In this document: piece after piece, positions 1-12,660 of the stretch | How positions within the stretch are numbered: the stretch's first letter is position 1 | Layout of the letters: every line of letters starts with the position of its first letter | Origin: Holothuria scabra | Lineage: Eukaryota > Echinodermata > Holothuroidea > Aspidochirotida > Holothuriidae | NCBI GenBank assembly: GCA_037179385.1 | Contig: CM074200.1 | Span: 33,111,884-33,175,883, forward strand | DNA: 64,000 bases | Direction of reading: 5' to 3' | Made by a program: the position numbers and the translations under genes | Notes under the pieces: model-generated | What the model was told of the DNA's origin: nothing | The model's input: only the letters and a program-made list of their open reading frames with translations | Databases searched by the model: none

Positions 1-300
1 TCGTTCTCCTCTGTGTTGTAAATGTTAATGTGTGGATGCATTACAGTCAGGAAATGGTACCTAATGTTTTTGATGGATGTCAAAGGGCATCTGGGGTCTT
101 TGCTGGTCAAAGTTTGAAAATCCTGCTTATGCAAGATCTCAAGATAGGAAACTTGGATAGATTTCACATTTGGGTATGTGGATGCATTATGGTCAGAAGA
201 TGGTCCCCATTGTTTTTGTCAGAGATGAAAGGTCATCCGGGGTCTCCAGGGGTCAAAGCCTGGAAACCTTTTTAAATATAATCTTTCAAGATAGCTGTTT
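1..300 (+). repeat. Two divergent ~145-bp units related to the Helentron-core repeat
   Basis: Two tandem copies start near 33 and 178, each with a TGTGGATGCATTA segment, a GTTTTTGNNRGAG-like stretch, and half-sites of the AGGTCA type. The same layout (a GTTTTTGGTGGAGGTC segment followed by AGGTCA pairs) makes up the cores of the elements at 16034-17292 and 42598-43716, and one more partial unit lies near 60255-60350. This is probably the truncated right part of a related element extending left of the window. No coding content is credible here. Confidence 0.55.
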
Positions 301-906
301 GTTCATTCGTCTGTCTGTTGTTTGTCTGTCTAGCTATGTATGGCTTTTATGGAGGTCAAAAGGTCATCTGGAATGACAAAATTATTTTTTGAACATGTAT
401 GCTAACATTTGAATGAGAAGATAATGGTGCACGATGGCACTCTTTGAAACGGAACATTTATGTATCATCAAAACATCAATGCATTTTTGCATTCTGGTTT
501 CAGATGGTGTCCTTAAAATGATCATTGTATTTCAATTACAGATTCTGGGTTTTCATATTGTCATGCTGTCACTATTTAACTTACTGTACTGTATATGCCT
601 CAACAGAGCAATGTAAAGCCAGTATAATTGAAAACCAATCCAATTTTTGTGTAAGAGTTTCCCAGTAATGCTGCTTGTCAATGTAAAATCAAATAATAAT
701 TATAGTAGTTTACATTTCTCAGATGAAAATCATATATTTGCACAGGTGGACAAATTTCTGGCTCTTTCAGACCATAAATAACAACTATTTTAAGTAAGAC
801 TCAAAGGTCTGATTGTAATCCTTCCTGATATCCCTGTAGAGTGACCCAGGCTTTAAAGGTTCTATTTTAAGTACTGTAAGAAGTTTTTTTCTCTGTCACT
901 TTTCAG

Positions 907-1058
907 CAAGGACCTTCTTATTACAACTGGAGCCACTTTTGGTCTACATCACCTGTGTTCTATATTCTTTGACAAAGGTGATATTGTTTTTGTAGAAGAG
1001 CCATCATATTTTATTGCTCTGAGTGTAATGGAAGATATTGGAAGATGCATAGTCCAGG
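907..1058 (+). CDS. Aminotransferase class I/II, internal exon (N-terminal part of large domain)
   Basis: The exon is bounded by acceptor TTTTCAG and donor GTAAGT, and leaves one base over at its 3' end. It reads KDLLITTGATFGLHHLCSIF then FDKGDIVFVEEPSYF. This is the cofactor-phosphate-binding part of fold-type-I PLP aminotransferases (TxGATxGL followed by GDxVxVExPxY), closest by memory to the 2-aminoadipate/kynurenine aminotransferase-like proteins related to yeast YER152C. Such enzymes transfer an amino group from an amino acid to a 2-oxo acid. There are no stops in 50 codons. Its one-base phase joins correctly to the next exon at 8499, where g+ta gives V. The N-terminal exons are not recognisable in 1-906 and presumably lie left of the window. 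Substrate cannot be inferred. See 9096-9252 for why the gene may be damaged. Confidence 0.85.
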
Positions 1059-2530
1059 GTAAGTCGTCATTCTTTTAAACAAACTGCCAAAGGAATAAAT
1101 TAAAGAAATGTGGGGGCAGTGCGGATTGGGAAATAAACATTATTATTACTTTTCGGTTCCTTGTGTGATCAAAACTGAATTGTGAAACATTTCCCGAAGG
1201 AATTATCTGCATGGTTTAGGCTGGGTCATACCAAAGACTACAAAAATGGAGCCTCTTGCCATTGGTGACCCTCATAAGTGATGGAGTATTGAAAACAAGC
1301 CAGTGAGCTACAAGTGGAAAAAAGGGCAACCAGACTTTTAACTTGGTTAGAAATTGAGCTGTAAAAAGTTATCCAACTGATTCTCCCAAACAGCTTATAT
1401 GAATACCTTACTTTTGTAATGATGCCTTTTCTCAGCTTCTGTACATTCCAAATTTCCCTTGAAAGTACCCAGAAATTTGTTACATCACTATTGCCCAATA
1501 AAGAATAGGTGCTTTTCAAAGGAGGTAAAAATATTTCTCACATCAAAAGTAACAGTTCCTCAAAGTTTTAAATATACAGTAAACATCTACTTTACATAAA
1601 TACATTACAGAACAAATAGAAAATCAAAACCTAAATATGAAAACTTTTCCGAAAGAAGGGAGAAAAATTTCTTTAGATGTGGGCAGTCCAAAATAGCCTT
1701 TAAGGGATGGGTTCAGGGAAGGGGAGAAGAGATATATTTGATAAATTACAGGCCAAAAGCGAAGTTTGCGGTCATAACTACTAGGTGTAGATGAGCTTTG
1801 ATTGCCCACTGTTTGTAGTCAGTTTTTGTGAGGTGGAACTTGACTTTGATGTGTTGTTTAAAGGAAACAAATGAACAGTTAATTAATCTGTAATATTTGG
1901 GCTGGTTGAAGTTGTTATCTTCAGAGTTATTGAACCTGAAATAAGATTTTGTGGCAATACTTCAGAAATACATGAAATTGAAGTACAAGCCAGGGGGCAG
2001 AAAATGAAAAACACATGAATTACAATTTTTAATTTATATTGTCATATTAACTTGTGAGACATGCAAAAACAGATCAGTAATACAAAGAAAGGTTCTGGTT
2101 TGCAAGGCAGTGAAAATGGACGGCTTTAAATACTTGCAAAATGTGGTTGGCAAGAAAACCATAAGAAAATACAATGGTATAATTTTCAGAGTATTTAATA
2201 TCAATGGAACCCTTACAAAAAAGGTGAGGCAATTAGTTCCAAATTTGCAGGTTTTCACATGTTTTTTCTTGGGGTTATCACAGATTTTTGCATGAAAACC
2301 TGTGTTTTCCCTTGACATTGATGCGGAGATTCAAATGTCAAACAGCTTATTAAACAAAGTAGTCTAATTGCAATGTTTTTCTTCGGGTTTAACTTTAGGC
2401 TGTGAAAATAGCGAGTGAGACTCAGTAACTTGTACACTACAATCCGTTTTAAGTGACGCAACGAAATGATTCCATGAAAATCATGCTTGTGTTGTCACTG
2501 CGATAAAGAATAGAAAGGTTGACCGGATAA

Positions 2531-3050
2531 GTGACCTTTTAGGAGGTCCAGTGTCTTCTACTTAATCGTAGGGGGTAAAGAGTGTTCCTAACAATTTGTA
2601 CCAAAGGTATCGCTGAAGTTTCCAAATGGAAGACGAAGCTTTAAAAATAATTTAAAACAAAATTTTTGTGGAAGTATTGATGTACAAATCAAAATAAATA
2701 GTAGCCTCTATGCAAGAAACAGGGCAATATTTTACTTTGCTCTCTGTTGAAATAAGGTCACAACCACTAACTGGCCCAAATTCATTCATTGTGCATGCTA
2801 TTACGTAACTGCGGTTGAAAAGCCGGCCCGACGTGTGACCTTTTAGACGGTACAATGGCTTCCACTTAAATAATAGGGAGTAAAGCTGTATCTTGAACTA
2901 AAAATACCTCACAATTCTTAGTGAGAGCATCAAAGTACCACTTTAAATGGATAACGAATAGTAAAATTATAATTTTAAGCAAAAATGTTGACAAAGTCCT
3001 GATGTATAAATGTCAGTCACTTTGTAAAAACATGACAATATTTGACTACT
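2531..3050. repeat. Divergent tandem duplication, ~304-bp period
   Basis: GTGACCTTTTAG at 2531 recurs at 2835. The sequences that follow stay alignable for about 210 bp: the TTCYACTTAA block, the AGGGNGTAAAG block, the TTTAAATGGAWRACGAA-type block, and the GATGTAYAAAT block. Divergence is high, so the duplication is old. It lies entirely in the intron. Confidence 0.5.
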
Positions 3051-6000
3051 GTACCTGTATGCCCTGCTATCAAGTAATTTACAACCCCTTAGCAAAACAG
3101 AGCTTTATAAAGATTGCTACATTTTACGGAAGGTACACATATTTCTGACGGCCCCATGTGGAAATATTTTGGAGACAAAATTTGATGTTTATGCAATTAT
3201 GCAATCAAAAATTATAACTATACCCCATGAAAGTCACAGTATTCTTTCAAAAAGGAACAAACAGCCACACATTGCAATATATTTTTGGTGTCCAACAATG
3301 CCATTCACACAGTTGTCCCTCCTAACAATGATCTACCCTAGCAACAACGACCTCAATGATCCAAAATGAAGACAGGCTTTGGCTTGGTACTATTCTGCTG
3401 AAAACAAGGCAAAACAAAGAAATAATTTGCAATTGTTGAGCTTAAAAATCATAGCTTGAGCCAACACTAAAATGCACAATCCTACACATGTTTTGCAAAA
3501 GTGTTGTCTGCATGAGTCCAAAGGATTTCCCTTTCGGGAAACCAAAAAATATTTTTGGCTTCTTTTAATTCCAAACAATACCATTATTTGTAGAAGTAGA
3601 AGGCACAGTTGTCCACTTTAAAAATGATCTCTCCTAGGTGTGAGTCATCCCAAGACATCTAGTTCATTGAGGGAAGGGCCAAATATCTGTCAGAAAGGGT
3701 GAGTGCATTTCACTGTTTATTTATGTTTACAATATTCAGTCCAAATGGCTCATCAGTTTTCAGGAAAAACTTTTATGTTTCCAATTTTACAAAAGCTCAT
3801 GTGTCAAGGTTTTCCTTTTTTTTTAATGTCATATTCATACCTTTTTGAAACCGTTTTAAAAGGAAAATTGGTAAGAAATCAGACGTTATGAAATTAACAA
3901 ACACTGTCACCATATGGGTCACAGCAGTTGGTAACCCAAGATTACTTGGGTTGTTTGTATTGGCCATACAGTGTATCATGATATTTTTAAACTCTAATTA
4001 AAAAGGTCAAATTGATATTTTCCAAAAGTAAATTTGTAACCTTTCAAGTATTATTTGATGGTAACAGATGTATAAGAAAGCATAATCAATATCTCAAAAA
4101 CAGGTTGTAAGAGGCTTTTTGTAGACAGAGTAGAAACAGTGCTCTACAATACACTGATATTGTTAAGCTTACTTTTTAAGGTTGCTACTGCAGCTATGAT
4201 AGACATATCAGTGTTTTTTAGTGTCCTGTTTACTGTAATAACACTACATTTCATCACTGTTTATACAGGTATGCATCTATGTAAACTATGTTTATAAACA
4301 AAATACACTGAACTGGTGTAGGGAAAAGCAGTGCTGTAGGACGACAATCCAGTGCAGGGCTGGAATTAAGGTTCCAACAGGGCAAGGCCATTTTCCCCTC
4401 AGTGTAAAGAGCTTGTCATGTAAACTGATAGGGCACCAAGGCCAAGCAAGTTACATGTACTGACCATAATGTAGTCTCACAGCCTTACAGGTAGCTGGGC
4501 ACAGAGGCCAAATGGATGTGATGATCATTAAATTTTATAGGCTTCTAAATCAATGAAGGCCATGGCCTTTGTTAATTCCAGTCCTGCCAGTGACCCACAA
4601 CAGGAACAAAGCTACGGATAGATTAAATTAGAGAGTTGATCAGTCATAAAACTGCAACCAGCCAAACCAATCTAAGATCCATTGAAGCTTACAAGGAAGT
4701 ATAAACTTAGTAGTACATACCATGTGTGACTTAAAATGCACCTCAATTCTGAATTTCAAAAGTACTTGTAACAGATGTTAAAAGATTAAAGATATTAGGA
4801 CATTACCACCATTGGCACCATGTACTATAGTAATTTGTCATTCTTATTTCACAAGATGTAGGCCTACAGTAACTAGTGGTTTCCTTTCTTCATTCTGAAG
4901 TCATTAATGTAACATACTTTATTTTTTCAGTATGACTTTGTTACATGTTATGCTTTGAAGTATTGTTCATAAATCTTGCACAACACAATGTTCAAATTGG
5001 TTGATTATCTGAATTGTTTCAAAATTTGCCTGAAAAACAAAAAATGCTACATTCAAAGAGAAATTTTCATCAAAAATGAAAATGGTTGCAGAGATTTGCA
5101 AAACCTTTGGGCAGCTGGCAGGATTACAGATGTTTGGTAATATGTTTTCTGCCCCTCCCTCCAGACTGAAATGTTCCCTTATGCTTACAACAATGTCAGC
5201 AATCTTGCCTTTGAGAAATTTGTGGAAATTTCACATGCACACACTGTAGGCATCACATGGGCACATTTAAAAGACATGTATGAGGCAACAACCAGTACAA
5301 AAATTCTATTGTGATGACATATATGCATGTGGTACTAGGCCTAGTATACACAAACCCCCAGTACACATACTGTACTACAATACATAATGTAGGTTTAAGA
5401 AGTCACTGTACATGTATGTGTATGTACAGTATATTGCCTGTGGTTTGAAACTGGGCTGTAAAACATCTAACTATAGCCTCATTTCCTGCATATTAATTTA
5501 CCCTCTCAGCAAAATGCTCAGGCACATGTTATAGTTCCTTCTAGGCCTACTTCAGGACAAAATGTGTAGGTGATTATTAGGCCTAAGTCCCTGAAGTATC
5601 CTGGGCTACATTTGACAAGAATGATTGAGTAAACATGCTTAAATTATCCAAATCAATTTCAATCTTCATTTTGTAGTCCTCATCCAAATCTGACAGTTCT
5701 TGATGTTGTATGCCTACAGTTTATCATCCCTTTCCACGACTAAACCTGTGACCTGGTAGGATCCATTCTATCTAGATCGTGTAAAAGAAAAAAATTACTC
5801 TTTAGTGTCAGCTTTTGTTGACATTGTAGGCGAAATCAAGGAAAGGGCAAAAATCCCACCCTACCCACTCTCTTGGAGAACATGTCGAGAGCATTCACAC
5901 AAATTTTTGTGGGGCAGGGGTGAGGGAGCCTTTAGACCAGAGGAAAACTTTTCCAGTTTTTCACTGTATAGATACAGTATCAAGCTAAGTTTAAAGCATT

Positions 6001-7607
6001 TTGCCCCAATGTACAGATGGCAAAAATTGAGGACATGCATCCAACAAGTCTCAGTAGTAAGTTGTATAAATCTGTCCATTGGGAGGTATTGTCTTCATGG
6101 AAAAAACCATTTGTGTATGGAATGGTCCTTTAACGCTATTTCATACATGTGATCCATGGTTAGAAGTAGGAACCTAGGTTCTTTATGATAAAGGTCATGG
6201 TCCTTGGGAAACAATTAAGAAAATGTATTGATGAAACAAGCTGATATCCTCTGATTTCTGCCTACTGTAGTTTATTCTGCAAATCTGGTGTTAATCCAAC
6301 AAATTGCTAGCATACTTTAATACTGGTCTTAGCAATTAGGTCCCCCCCCCCCAAACAAAAAAAAAAGTAAGAATATTATCCATGTGACCTCTAGATGGAC
6401 ATCAGATGGTCATTTATTTCATCTGTTCATTCATTCATTGATTTCTTTTTTATCGCAACACAGAAATTTACAACTAAAATTAGCATAGAAATCACAAATG
6501 GTGTGAGTGCACTTACACCTTTTGAGGCTTATTGAAAAGTGTCACTCCCTTTTAAAGAGAAATATAAAAAACACATATAAAGAAAGTATGCTACACATTC
6601 ATAAGTCTGACAAACTATTTACACCTGGCCTAATTGGGAACCTCCAGGTTGACCCCACCCCAGAAATGCAATGTCAGCATGGGCAGACAGACACCAACTG
6701 GAAAGTCGGTGTGCCTAGTACAGTAGCTGTGATGCATCAAGGTTAAGTCATTTAATGGACTATATTGAAGGATTCAAAGATCTTTAAGCATCAAGTTCAT
6801 TAAGATCATTGAGATATTTTATGCACAAAGAAGAGGTGAGAAAATCTAAAACTTTGTGAAGAGAAAATAAAAAGAGCAATGGGACCACAAATTATGGGTG
6901 AGTGATGAAGGACAAACAAACCAAACATGGGGGGGGGGAATTAAGACCTTTGAGGGCAGCTACAGTAACATTACATAATGAGAATAGACATTCAAATTCG
7001 TTTGGAATATTCCAAAGATTCTCTTGCCCTTGCTGTGTGTAAACTGAAATATGCTATTGCTACATACTTGAAGTTCGCTGATGGTTTAACCACTAGGAAC
7101 AATGTTGGTTCTGGCTTGGCTAACTTCTCACCTTTTAAGACATATATAGTGAAAATCAGCAGGGGTTTTCTTCATTTTAAACAGTGATAATATGTCTTTA
7201 TCAGGGGTTTTCACTGTCTCTACACAGGAATTTTAACTGTGTTTTGAAACCAAATTTTGTTAGGGTGGATTTGACTTGACTTGTTAGTAGTCAACAAAAG
7301 TAGGCTACTGTAAATGTACCATCAGTCATCATGTAACTAATTGATATACCCTACTGATATAGTGACATACGGAACCCCTGCTTTAAAGGTCACCCATCAG
7401 ACTATATAAAGTGCAGTTGTCATGAAAATGAGTCAACTTTAAAATCATTAGCCTGTTTTTGTTTTGTGGCTCAGGTGTCAACTACTGTACTTGCTAGAGA
7501 GTGAATTAACCAGTTAGATGGCGTAACTCAATGCTCCTACCCATTAAGTTAGCGAAGCTTTTTACTGATTCATGAACACAATATTTCAAGTTAGTCTGCA
7601 TATTTCG

Positions 7608-7765
7608 AAGCAGGGGGGGTAACTTTGTTGAACTGAGGGGTGACTTTGTCAGGGGGCAAGTTTGTTGTGGGTGACCTTGAAATGGACAACTTTATTAAAA
7701 GAGCAACTTTGTTTTCCCAAGGGGTGACTTTGTCAGGGGGCAACTTTGTGGTGGGTGACTTGCTA
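7608..7765. repeat. Imperfect tandem repeat of GGGGTGACTTTGTCAGGG
   Basis: The motif GGGGTGACTTTGTCAGGGGG occurs at about 7636 and again at about 7720. Each copy is followed by CAASTTTGTNGTGGGTGAC, and related ACTTTGTT pieces lie between. The repeat explains the open minus-strand frame in this interval, so no gene is called. Confidence 0.55.
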
Positions 7766-8498
7766 AGAGTGACTTGACTATCATGTAAACACAGGCTACA
7801 TGCACACACATATGTACAGTATGTAGGACCATGAAATATTCTTTAGGACTGTTTTACATCAATGGTAATCTTTTTGCTTTGTAGATTCAAAGAAATTTTG
7901 ACATTATGGGTTGTTTTAAAAACATCATGATTTTTTTCTTTTACATTATGGGTTGTTTTGACTTTAGCTGTTAAATTTTACATCTGTTGTAGCAGGGGGC
8001 ACAAGTGTTCGCGCATACTGATTAAACATTTGCTTCCAGTTGTTCCACTTTTTATAAACTTTGTTACTGGCAGAAACAAACCTCAATTCTGAGCAAATGC
8101 ATACAACAACCTTTGCTTAGGAGTTAAAGGAATATTAAGAGAGGTGGGTCATTAAAAGGGGATAGTCACCAGAAATTTCACAACAGAAACAAAGAGACCT
8201 GTTTATCAAGTAGTAACACTTCAAAAGATATTATCTATTCTCAAGTGTTTATTGTCTGAAAAAATTGTTGCTTGTATCTTCTTTTCTAACAACTTCCTAA
8301 AGAGACAGACTTGCAAACCTCACTTCAAAGGGAGGAATTCCTTTCTAATATCAGTTTCCTGCCTAGAAAACTGATGAGAGCAATATCTGTTAGTGTCACA
8401 TTAAGTTAATACCATCTTTATGAGATTTCCTCTTGTCACTTTTGTGGGTTTTAATAAAAGCTAGAGCAATACTATATTTTACTACTGTTTGTTTACAG

Positions 8499-8660
8499 TA
8501 CCATTTGATGAGAATGGCATCATAACTAGTGAACTTGAAAAGCAGTCGCAAAAGTTCTACCCAAAGGATGGATTTGTTCCTTCAAAGAAGAAGCTCTTTT
8601 GGTCCATGCTGTGCCTTATTCCATGTTTTCAGAACCCAACAGGTTGCTGTACCTCAGAAG
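8499..8660 (+). CDS. Aminotransferase class I/II, exon with the NPTG motif
   Basis: Acceptor TGTTTACAG and donor GTGGGA bound the exon. With the base left by the previous exon it reads V-PFDENGIITSELEKQSQKF and ends in IPCFQNPTGCCTSEG. The PxDxxGI segment followed by IPxFxNPTG is the substrate/cofactor loop signature of this aminotransferase family (usual form IPTFHNPTG). There are no stops in 53 codons. One base is left over at the 3' end. In family members this is followed within about 30 residues by a CDDVY-type segment whose Asp pairs with the pyridine nitrogen of PLP; that segment is not found downstream before the next recognisable exon. Confidence 0.85.
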
Positions 8661-8826
8661 GTGGGAATGCTGTATTTAGTACATCAAATGAATTGAAATA
8701 TGAGAATGTTACATTACAGTATATTCTGTCATTTTGTAAATTAACTGATGGAACAATACATTATATCATATGTACTGTACTGTATATGAAGTAAGAAATG
8801 AATGCCACCAGGTCATACTGTATACT

Positions 8827-9112
8827 GACTTGCCTCAAGTCTCTCCCTTATTCCTTCCATTCACTTTTCATTTTATTTTTTTTTCCTATTCTTTACGGTG
8901 ATTCCATTGCATTGTGCTGCTATGCAACTACTCAAATAACTTCTCACTACCCCGTTGCTGCAGCTTCCACGTGCAAGTTCTGTAATACCTGTTTACAACG
9001 GTTTGTGAAGACTGCACACAGCACCCACACACGAGCCTGCTGAGCGGCCAGTTCAAACTTGCAGCATGCTCTGAGAGACTTGGTATCTTTTGCAGTTGTT
9101 TACGTCATCATC
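8827..9112 (+). mobile_element. 5' fragment of the TIR DNA element also found complete at 35768-36520
   Basis: From GACTTGCCTCAAGTCTCTCC at 8827 to about TTACGTCATC near 9110, the sequence aligns along its length with 35768-36046. Shared blocks include CGGTGATTCCATTGCATTGTG, ACTTCTCACT, CTGAGCGGCCAG and GAGAGACTTG. The copy at 35768 goes on to a matching right terminal repeat, whereas here homology stops where the aminotransferase reading frame (KYFDKEDDPDFF) starts. The element was therefore truncated together with exon sequence, or a deletion joined them. Confidence 0.75.
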
Positions 9113-9252
9113 AAATATTTTGATAAAGAAGATGACCCAGATTTCTTTGGAAATGTTGTATCAAATGGTAGTTTCTCAAAGATTTTATCTCCTGGACTAC
9201 GGTGTGGCTGGATCGAAGCTCCTCCTGTTGTGCTGGCAAAATTTGAAGGCAG
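9096..9252 (+). CDS. Aminotransferase class I/II, exon with PLP-binding lysine; 5' edge made by a transposon fragment
   Basis: The frame reads KYFDKEDDPDFFGNVVSNGS then FSKILSPGLRCGWIEAPP. SFSK (Lys codon near 9179-9181), followed by a PGLRxGW segment, is the PLP Schiff-base motif and phosphate-binding Arg of the family. The donor is GTATGG after GGCAG, and the two leftover bases join the next exon (ag+t gives Ser). Recognisable homology starts at about 9113. The only acceptor-like site, TTTTGCAG ending at 9095, lies inside the transposon fragment 8827-9112; the other copy has TTTTGCAAC there. Splicing 8660 to 9096 keeps the frame, but skips roughly 30-40 residues that include the PLP-ring Asp. 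So this is either a pseudogene or a gene whose real intermediate exon was missed. Confidence 0.8.
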
Positions 9253-10249
9253 GTATGGACATTTTGACAATGGCTTAAGATATATGAATAAATGGAGAAA
9301 CTCCAAGACATGTTATTTATGGAGATGAAATATTGCTAATGATAAAGATAAGTGAATGGTGGACTGTACATTAGGACAGAATAATGCAGATTGTGCTTTA
9401 TATAACGCATGAAAATGCATGATCAGATTGTTAATGCCAGTTAAGGGCACAGCCCAACTGCACCAAGCAGTTAAGGTGTTCATGCTTACGTCACTAGTTG
9501 GCATTGGTTGTCATGGAGCATATTAGATGTTACACATGTAAATGCTTGTGGGATTACATGAAGGAAGTAGATCGATTGGAATCTACCTTTCATTGTGATG
9601 GCAGTGTGTCTCCTACAAGCTCTTTAGATGCCCAGCCATGATGGTTTTTGTTTGTAAACACTGGCTGAGTCTATGGCATAAACCTATGAGAGTGCATAAT
9701 CCAGCTCTGTACTAATGCACTGGTCCACAGCTGTTTATCTTTGTTCATACCATGAAACGGCACCTTACAGAAATGCACACTTGTAAAAATCCAGATGGGC
9801 CTTCGATGGGGGTTTTCAGCACAATGTTTATTCGGAAGTTTGCAACTCCAGTACTCTTCAGAGACACTTAACAGTCCTGTGTAAACAAGCTGCACAGTTA
9901 TGTGTGACTGCATGCTGTTTACATTCACTGGGAAAGATAATTGGCCTAGTGAGATATGAACTGCAGACAGGAAGTGGGAGTAACAGGTCAGAGGACTCAG
10001 GAAATGCACATTTCATGCATGGCTGCACATTTTCTGTAAAATTCTGTAAGGGGCATTGTTGTCATGTGAAAAGGCAAGTATCATTTTATTAATAGCAAAT
10101 ACCCACATCAAAGCCGCACAACCCAAAGTGGAATGGAATAGCCCATGGTGATTATGTTATTCATTTCTGAGGGATTATTGTACATGTGATAACCCACAGT
10201 CACCTGTACATAATAGACCCATAGAAGTGGAGGGATTCCTACCAATAAA

Positions 10250-10745
10250 AATAATACACATTGAACTTATATAGCGCCAAATAAGGAACAAAATTGTAGC
10301 TGCTCAAGGTGCTTGACAAAAAATAAAATCAAACAACAATTTCAATTCAATCAAAGGAGCAAGCAAACAAATGAGTCTTGAGGTTACTCTTAAATGTAGA
10401 AAAATTAGTACAAAACCGAATATGGTAGGGTAACTGGTTCCACAAGTAGGGAGCATCATATGCAAAGCATCTGTAACCATATGATTTCAATTGTGGATTA
10501 GGAAGAGCTAAGAAAGCCTTCCTAGAGGAAGAAAGAACACGAGCAGGAGTATAAGGAGACAGAAGCTGAGAGATACAAGTAGGCTGCCTTGAATGCTGAG
10601 CACAAAAATTAAGCAGCAGTATTTTAAATTTGATCATCTCACTAATAGGAAGCCAGTGAAGTTCCTTTAGAGGTGGGGTTGTGAGACACCATCTACTTTT
10701 CCTTTTAACTATATGTGCTGCAGAGTTTTGAATATTGATTGAAGT
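10250..10745 (-). mobile_element. 3' fragment of a CR1/L2-like LINE (reverse transcriptase C-terminus)
   Basis: On the minus strand the end of the RT ORF reads ...IQNSAAHIV..., KELHWLPISEMIKFKILLL and, with stops, YAPYLWNQLPYHIR-like text ending KSNLKTHLF. This is the usual C-terminal thumb region of CR1/L2/Rex-type non-LTR retrotransposons (LHWLP and LWNxLP landmarks). Its 3' end carries GGCGCTATATAAGTTCAA, the conserved 3' segment also seen in the longer copy at 32085-34985. It is strongly 5' truncated, as is typical of LINE insertions, and lies in the intron before the exon at 10925. Confidence 0.8.
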
Positions 10746-10924
10746 ATCAATCAGAAGGAGATAGGAAAGAGATCAGTATTATTTTCACCTTACATTAGAC
10801 TGACAGTCATAGAACCTTTTATTGTGCATTGCAGATAATCGTTTAAATATTTCTGTAGTTTATGACAGAATCACAATGCAGTTTAGTCTAAACAAAATAC
10901 TATTCTTTCCATTTGTTTCCACAG

Positions 10925-11039
10925 TAGTCTCCTGTACAGTGGAGGTAGTTTTGCTCAGTTTGGATCTGGTTTTGTTGGTAAAGCTTTGGAATTGGGTCTT
11001 GTGGATGAACATTTAGTGAATGTGTGCAATGGTTATAAG
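10925..11039 (+). CDS. Aminotransferase class I/II, exon after the PLP lysine
   Basis: Acceptor TTTCCACAG and donor GTACTG bound the exon. The frame is t+38 codons, starting SLLYSGGSFAQFGSGFVGKA and ending DEHLVNVCNGYK. It matches the segment after the active-site lysine, where family members have a SGGxxxxxSG stretch followed by a GxxDxH helix. Phase with the previous exon is correct and there are no stops. The C-terminal small domain should follow (a PxGGYFxWxxLP-like segment), but I could not find it between 11040 and the start of the next gene remnant at 17655. Confidence 0.75.
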
Positions 11040-12660
11040 GTACTGTGAGTGTCAAGTGATTCATTAGGAAATTAATTGAAATTTCAACATTTCAGTGATC
11101 TATTTAAATTAGTCTTGTGACATTTAAAATTAAGGGGACCAATTAATACACATGCAGGATGTTCATTTTTTCAGTATGAGTACCCAAGATGCACCACCAC
11201 AGGGATGGGATGGGGGGGGGGGAGGGGGGTAAAGGTGGTGATATGCTTCAGTGTCTTGAAGAAGAAGATTTATTTTAACACAAACATTTAATTCAAATGC
11301 AGCTTATATGGTACAAGACTGCATACAAGGGCACCCAATATTTTCAAAGAAGAGGGAGGAGTCCTTTCCAGTAGATGCTAGGCAAATGAGATAGGAGCAG
11401 TGAACACATTGCTTCACAATTTTCTGCAAGATCTGAACTTCAGTCAGAGGCATTTAAACATTTCGTAGCTATTTAAGTTTTAAAATCCTGGCATGCTTTC
11501 TATTTCACGGAAAACTCCCAAGTGTGCACTAATCCTTTCAAAGACTTACAGGAAAAATAAAAAATGCATGAAAGTCATGTTAAAATTTTCATGACAAATT
11601 AAAATTGCTAATGAAAATTTTTGGCAAGTTTTGGCAAATTAACAAAGTCAATTATTCCTCATCCTTTCTTCATAGTTTGACCTACATTTTGCCTGAAATG
11701 TTAGAATGAGCAGGGATGGTTACAAAAACAAATTCTGGGATGTTTGCAACTGCCAGATGACACATGCAGATGGGAGTGTACAGTATATATTTACAGAGTG
11801 CAAAGTTTTGGCTGAGAAAATGGTGGTCCATTTTATCTGCTATTTTTTATCATTTTGCAATTCGCTTGTAAATCTACTCTAATGCAAGCCTGAGAAATGC
11901 CATTTTCATCTGTCTGAGGGGTCCCTATTTTCAAAATTTTCTGAATGCTCCGTGCCATCCAATGGTGTCTCTCCTCTTGGTCTTTGCTTTTGGAAAGGAT
12001 TCCCCTACATTATAGATCAGTTTGATGCAACTAAGCCTTCATGGGATATTTGATTTTAAACTTGCAAGATACTTTACAATTTGTTTTTTAAATTTGCAGT
12101 TACTAAATTTTACTTCTTCTGGCACCAGATATTTTAAATCATTTTAATTTATATCTGTTCTGATTGGTGCATCTATCTAGGCAATAGTACACATATCTCA
12201 ATTTATACCAGTTCTGATCGATGCATCTATTAAAACAGTAGTACACATAACTCACAATGTACTTACATGTAATATACTAGCATTTCACATTTCAGTGCAA
12301 TATTAAGGGTAAGAAACATAAACTGCAGGAGGTTCATGAACAACATTGTCGATTTTGCAGGTATTTAAACTTTTTTTCAATCAATTAGTTTGTTTCTTGA
12401 AACTTTTTTTTTTAATTAATCAGTTTGTTTCTTGAAAATTTTTTTTTAATCATTGAGTTTGTTTCGCCTGCCCTTACTCCAGTCTACGTTAGGCTAACGT
12501 TAATACTGTTAATGACATTAGCAAGTGTACTGTTACACCAGAAATGCTGCTTGCATGACTTCGACAAGTATTGGTATGGGATTGAATCAATTAAGAAGCA
12601 TAACCTGATGTGAATCCAGCATGATATCAAACTAAATATGTATGCTAAGGAGAGAAAATC
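11040..12660. other. Non-coding stretch, no feature recognised
   Basis: AT-rich sequence with a G-rich run at about 11208-11230. It has no reading frame with family-like content, and the missing C-terminal aminotransferase exon was not found here. Confidence 0.5.

Larger units (their letters stand above)
1059..8498 (+). other. Long first intron of the aminotransferase (7.4 kb), repeat-derived
   Basis: This is AT-rich sequence between the exons ending 1058 and starting 8499. I see no credible coding segment. It contains a divergent tandem duplication (2531-3050), a C/A homopolymer run near 6342-6366, a G run near 6930 and an imperfect tandem repeat at 7608-7765. Short ORFs here have no family-like composition and lack splice context. 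Confidence 0.6.

Noticed and set aside
8798..9043. 81-codon plus-strand frame between aminotransferase exons, considered as the missing DDVY exon
   Set aside because: It coincides with the transposon fragment shared with 35768-36046 and lacks any aminotransferase motif.
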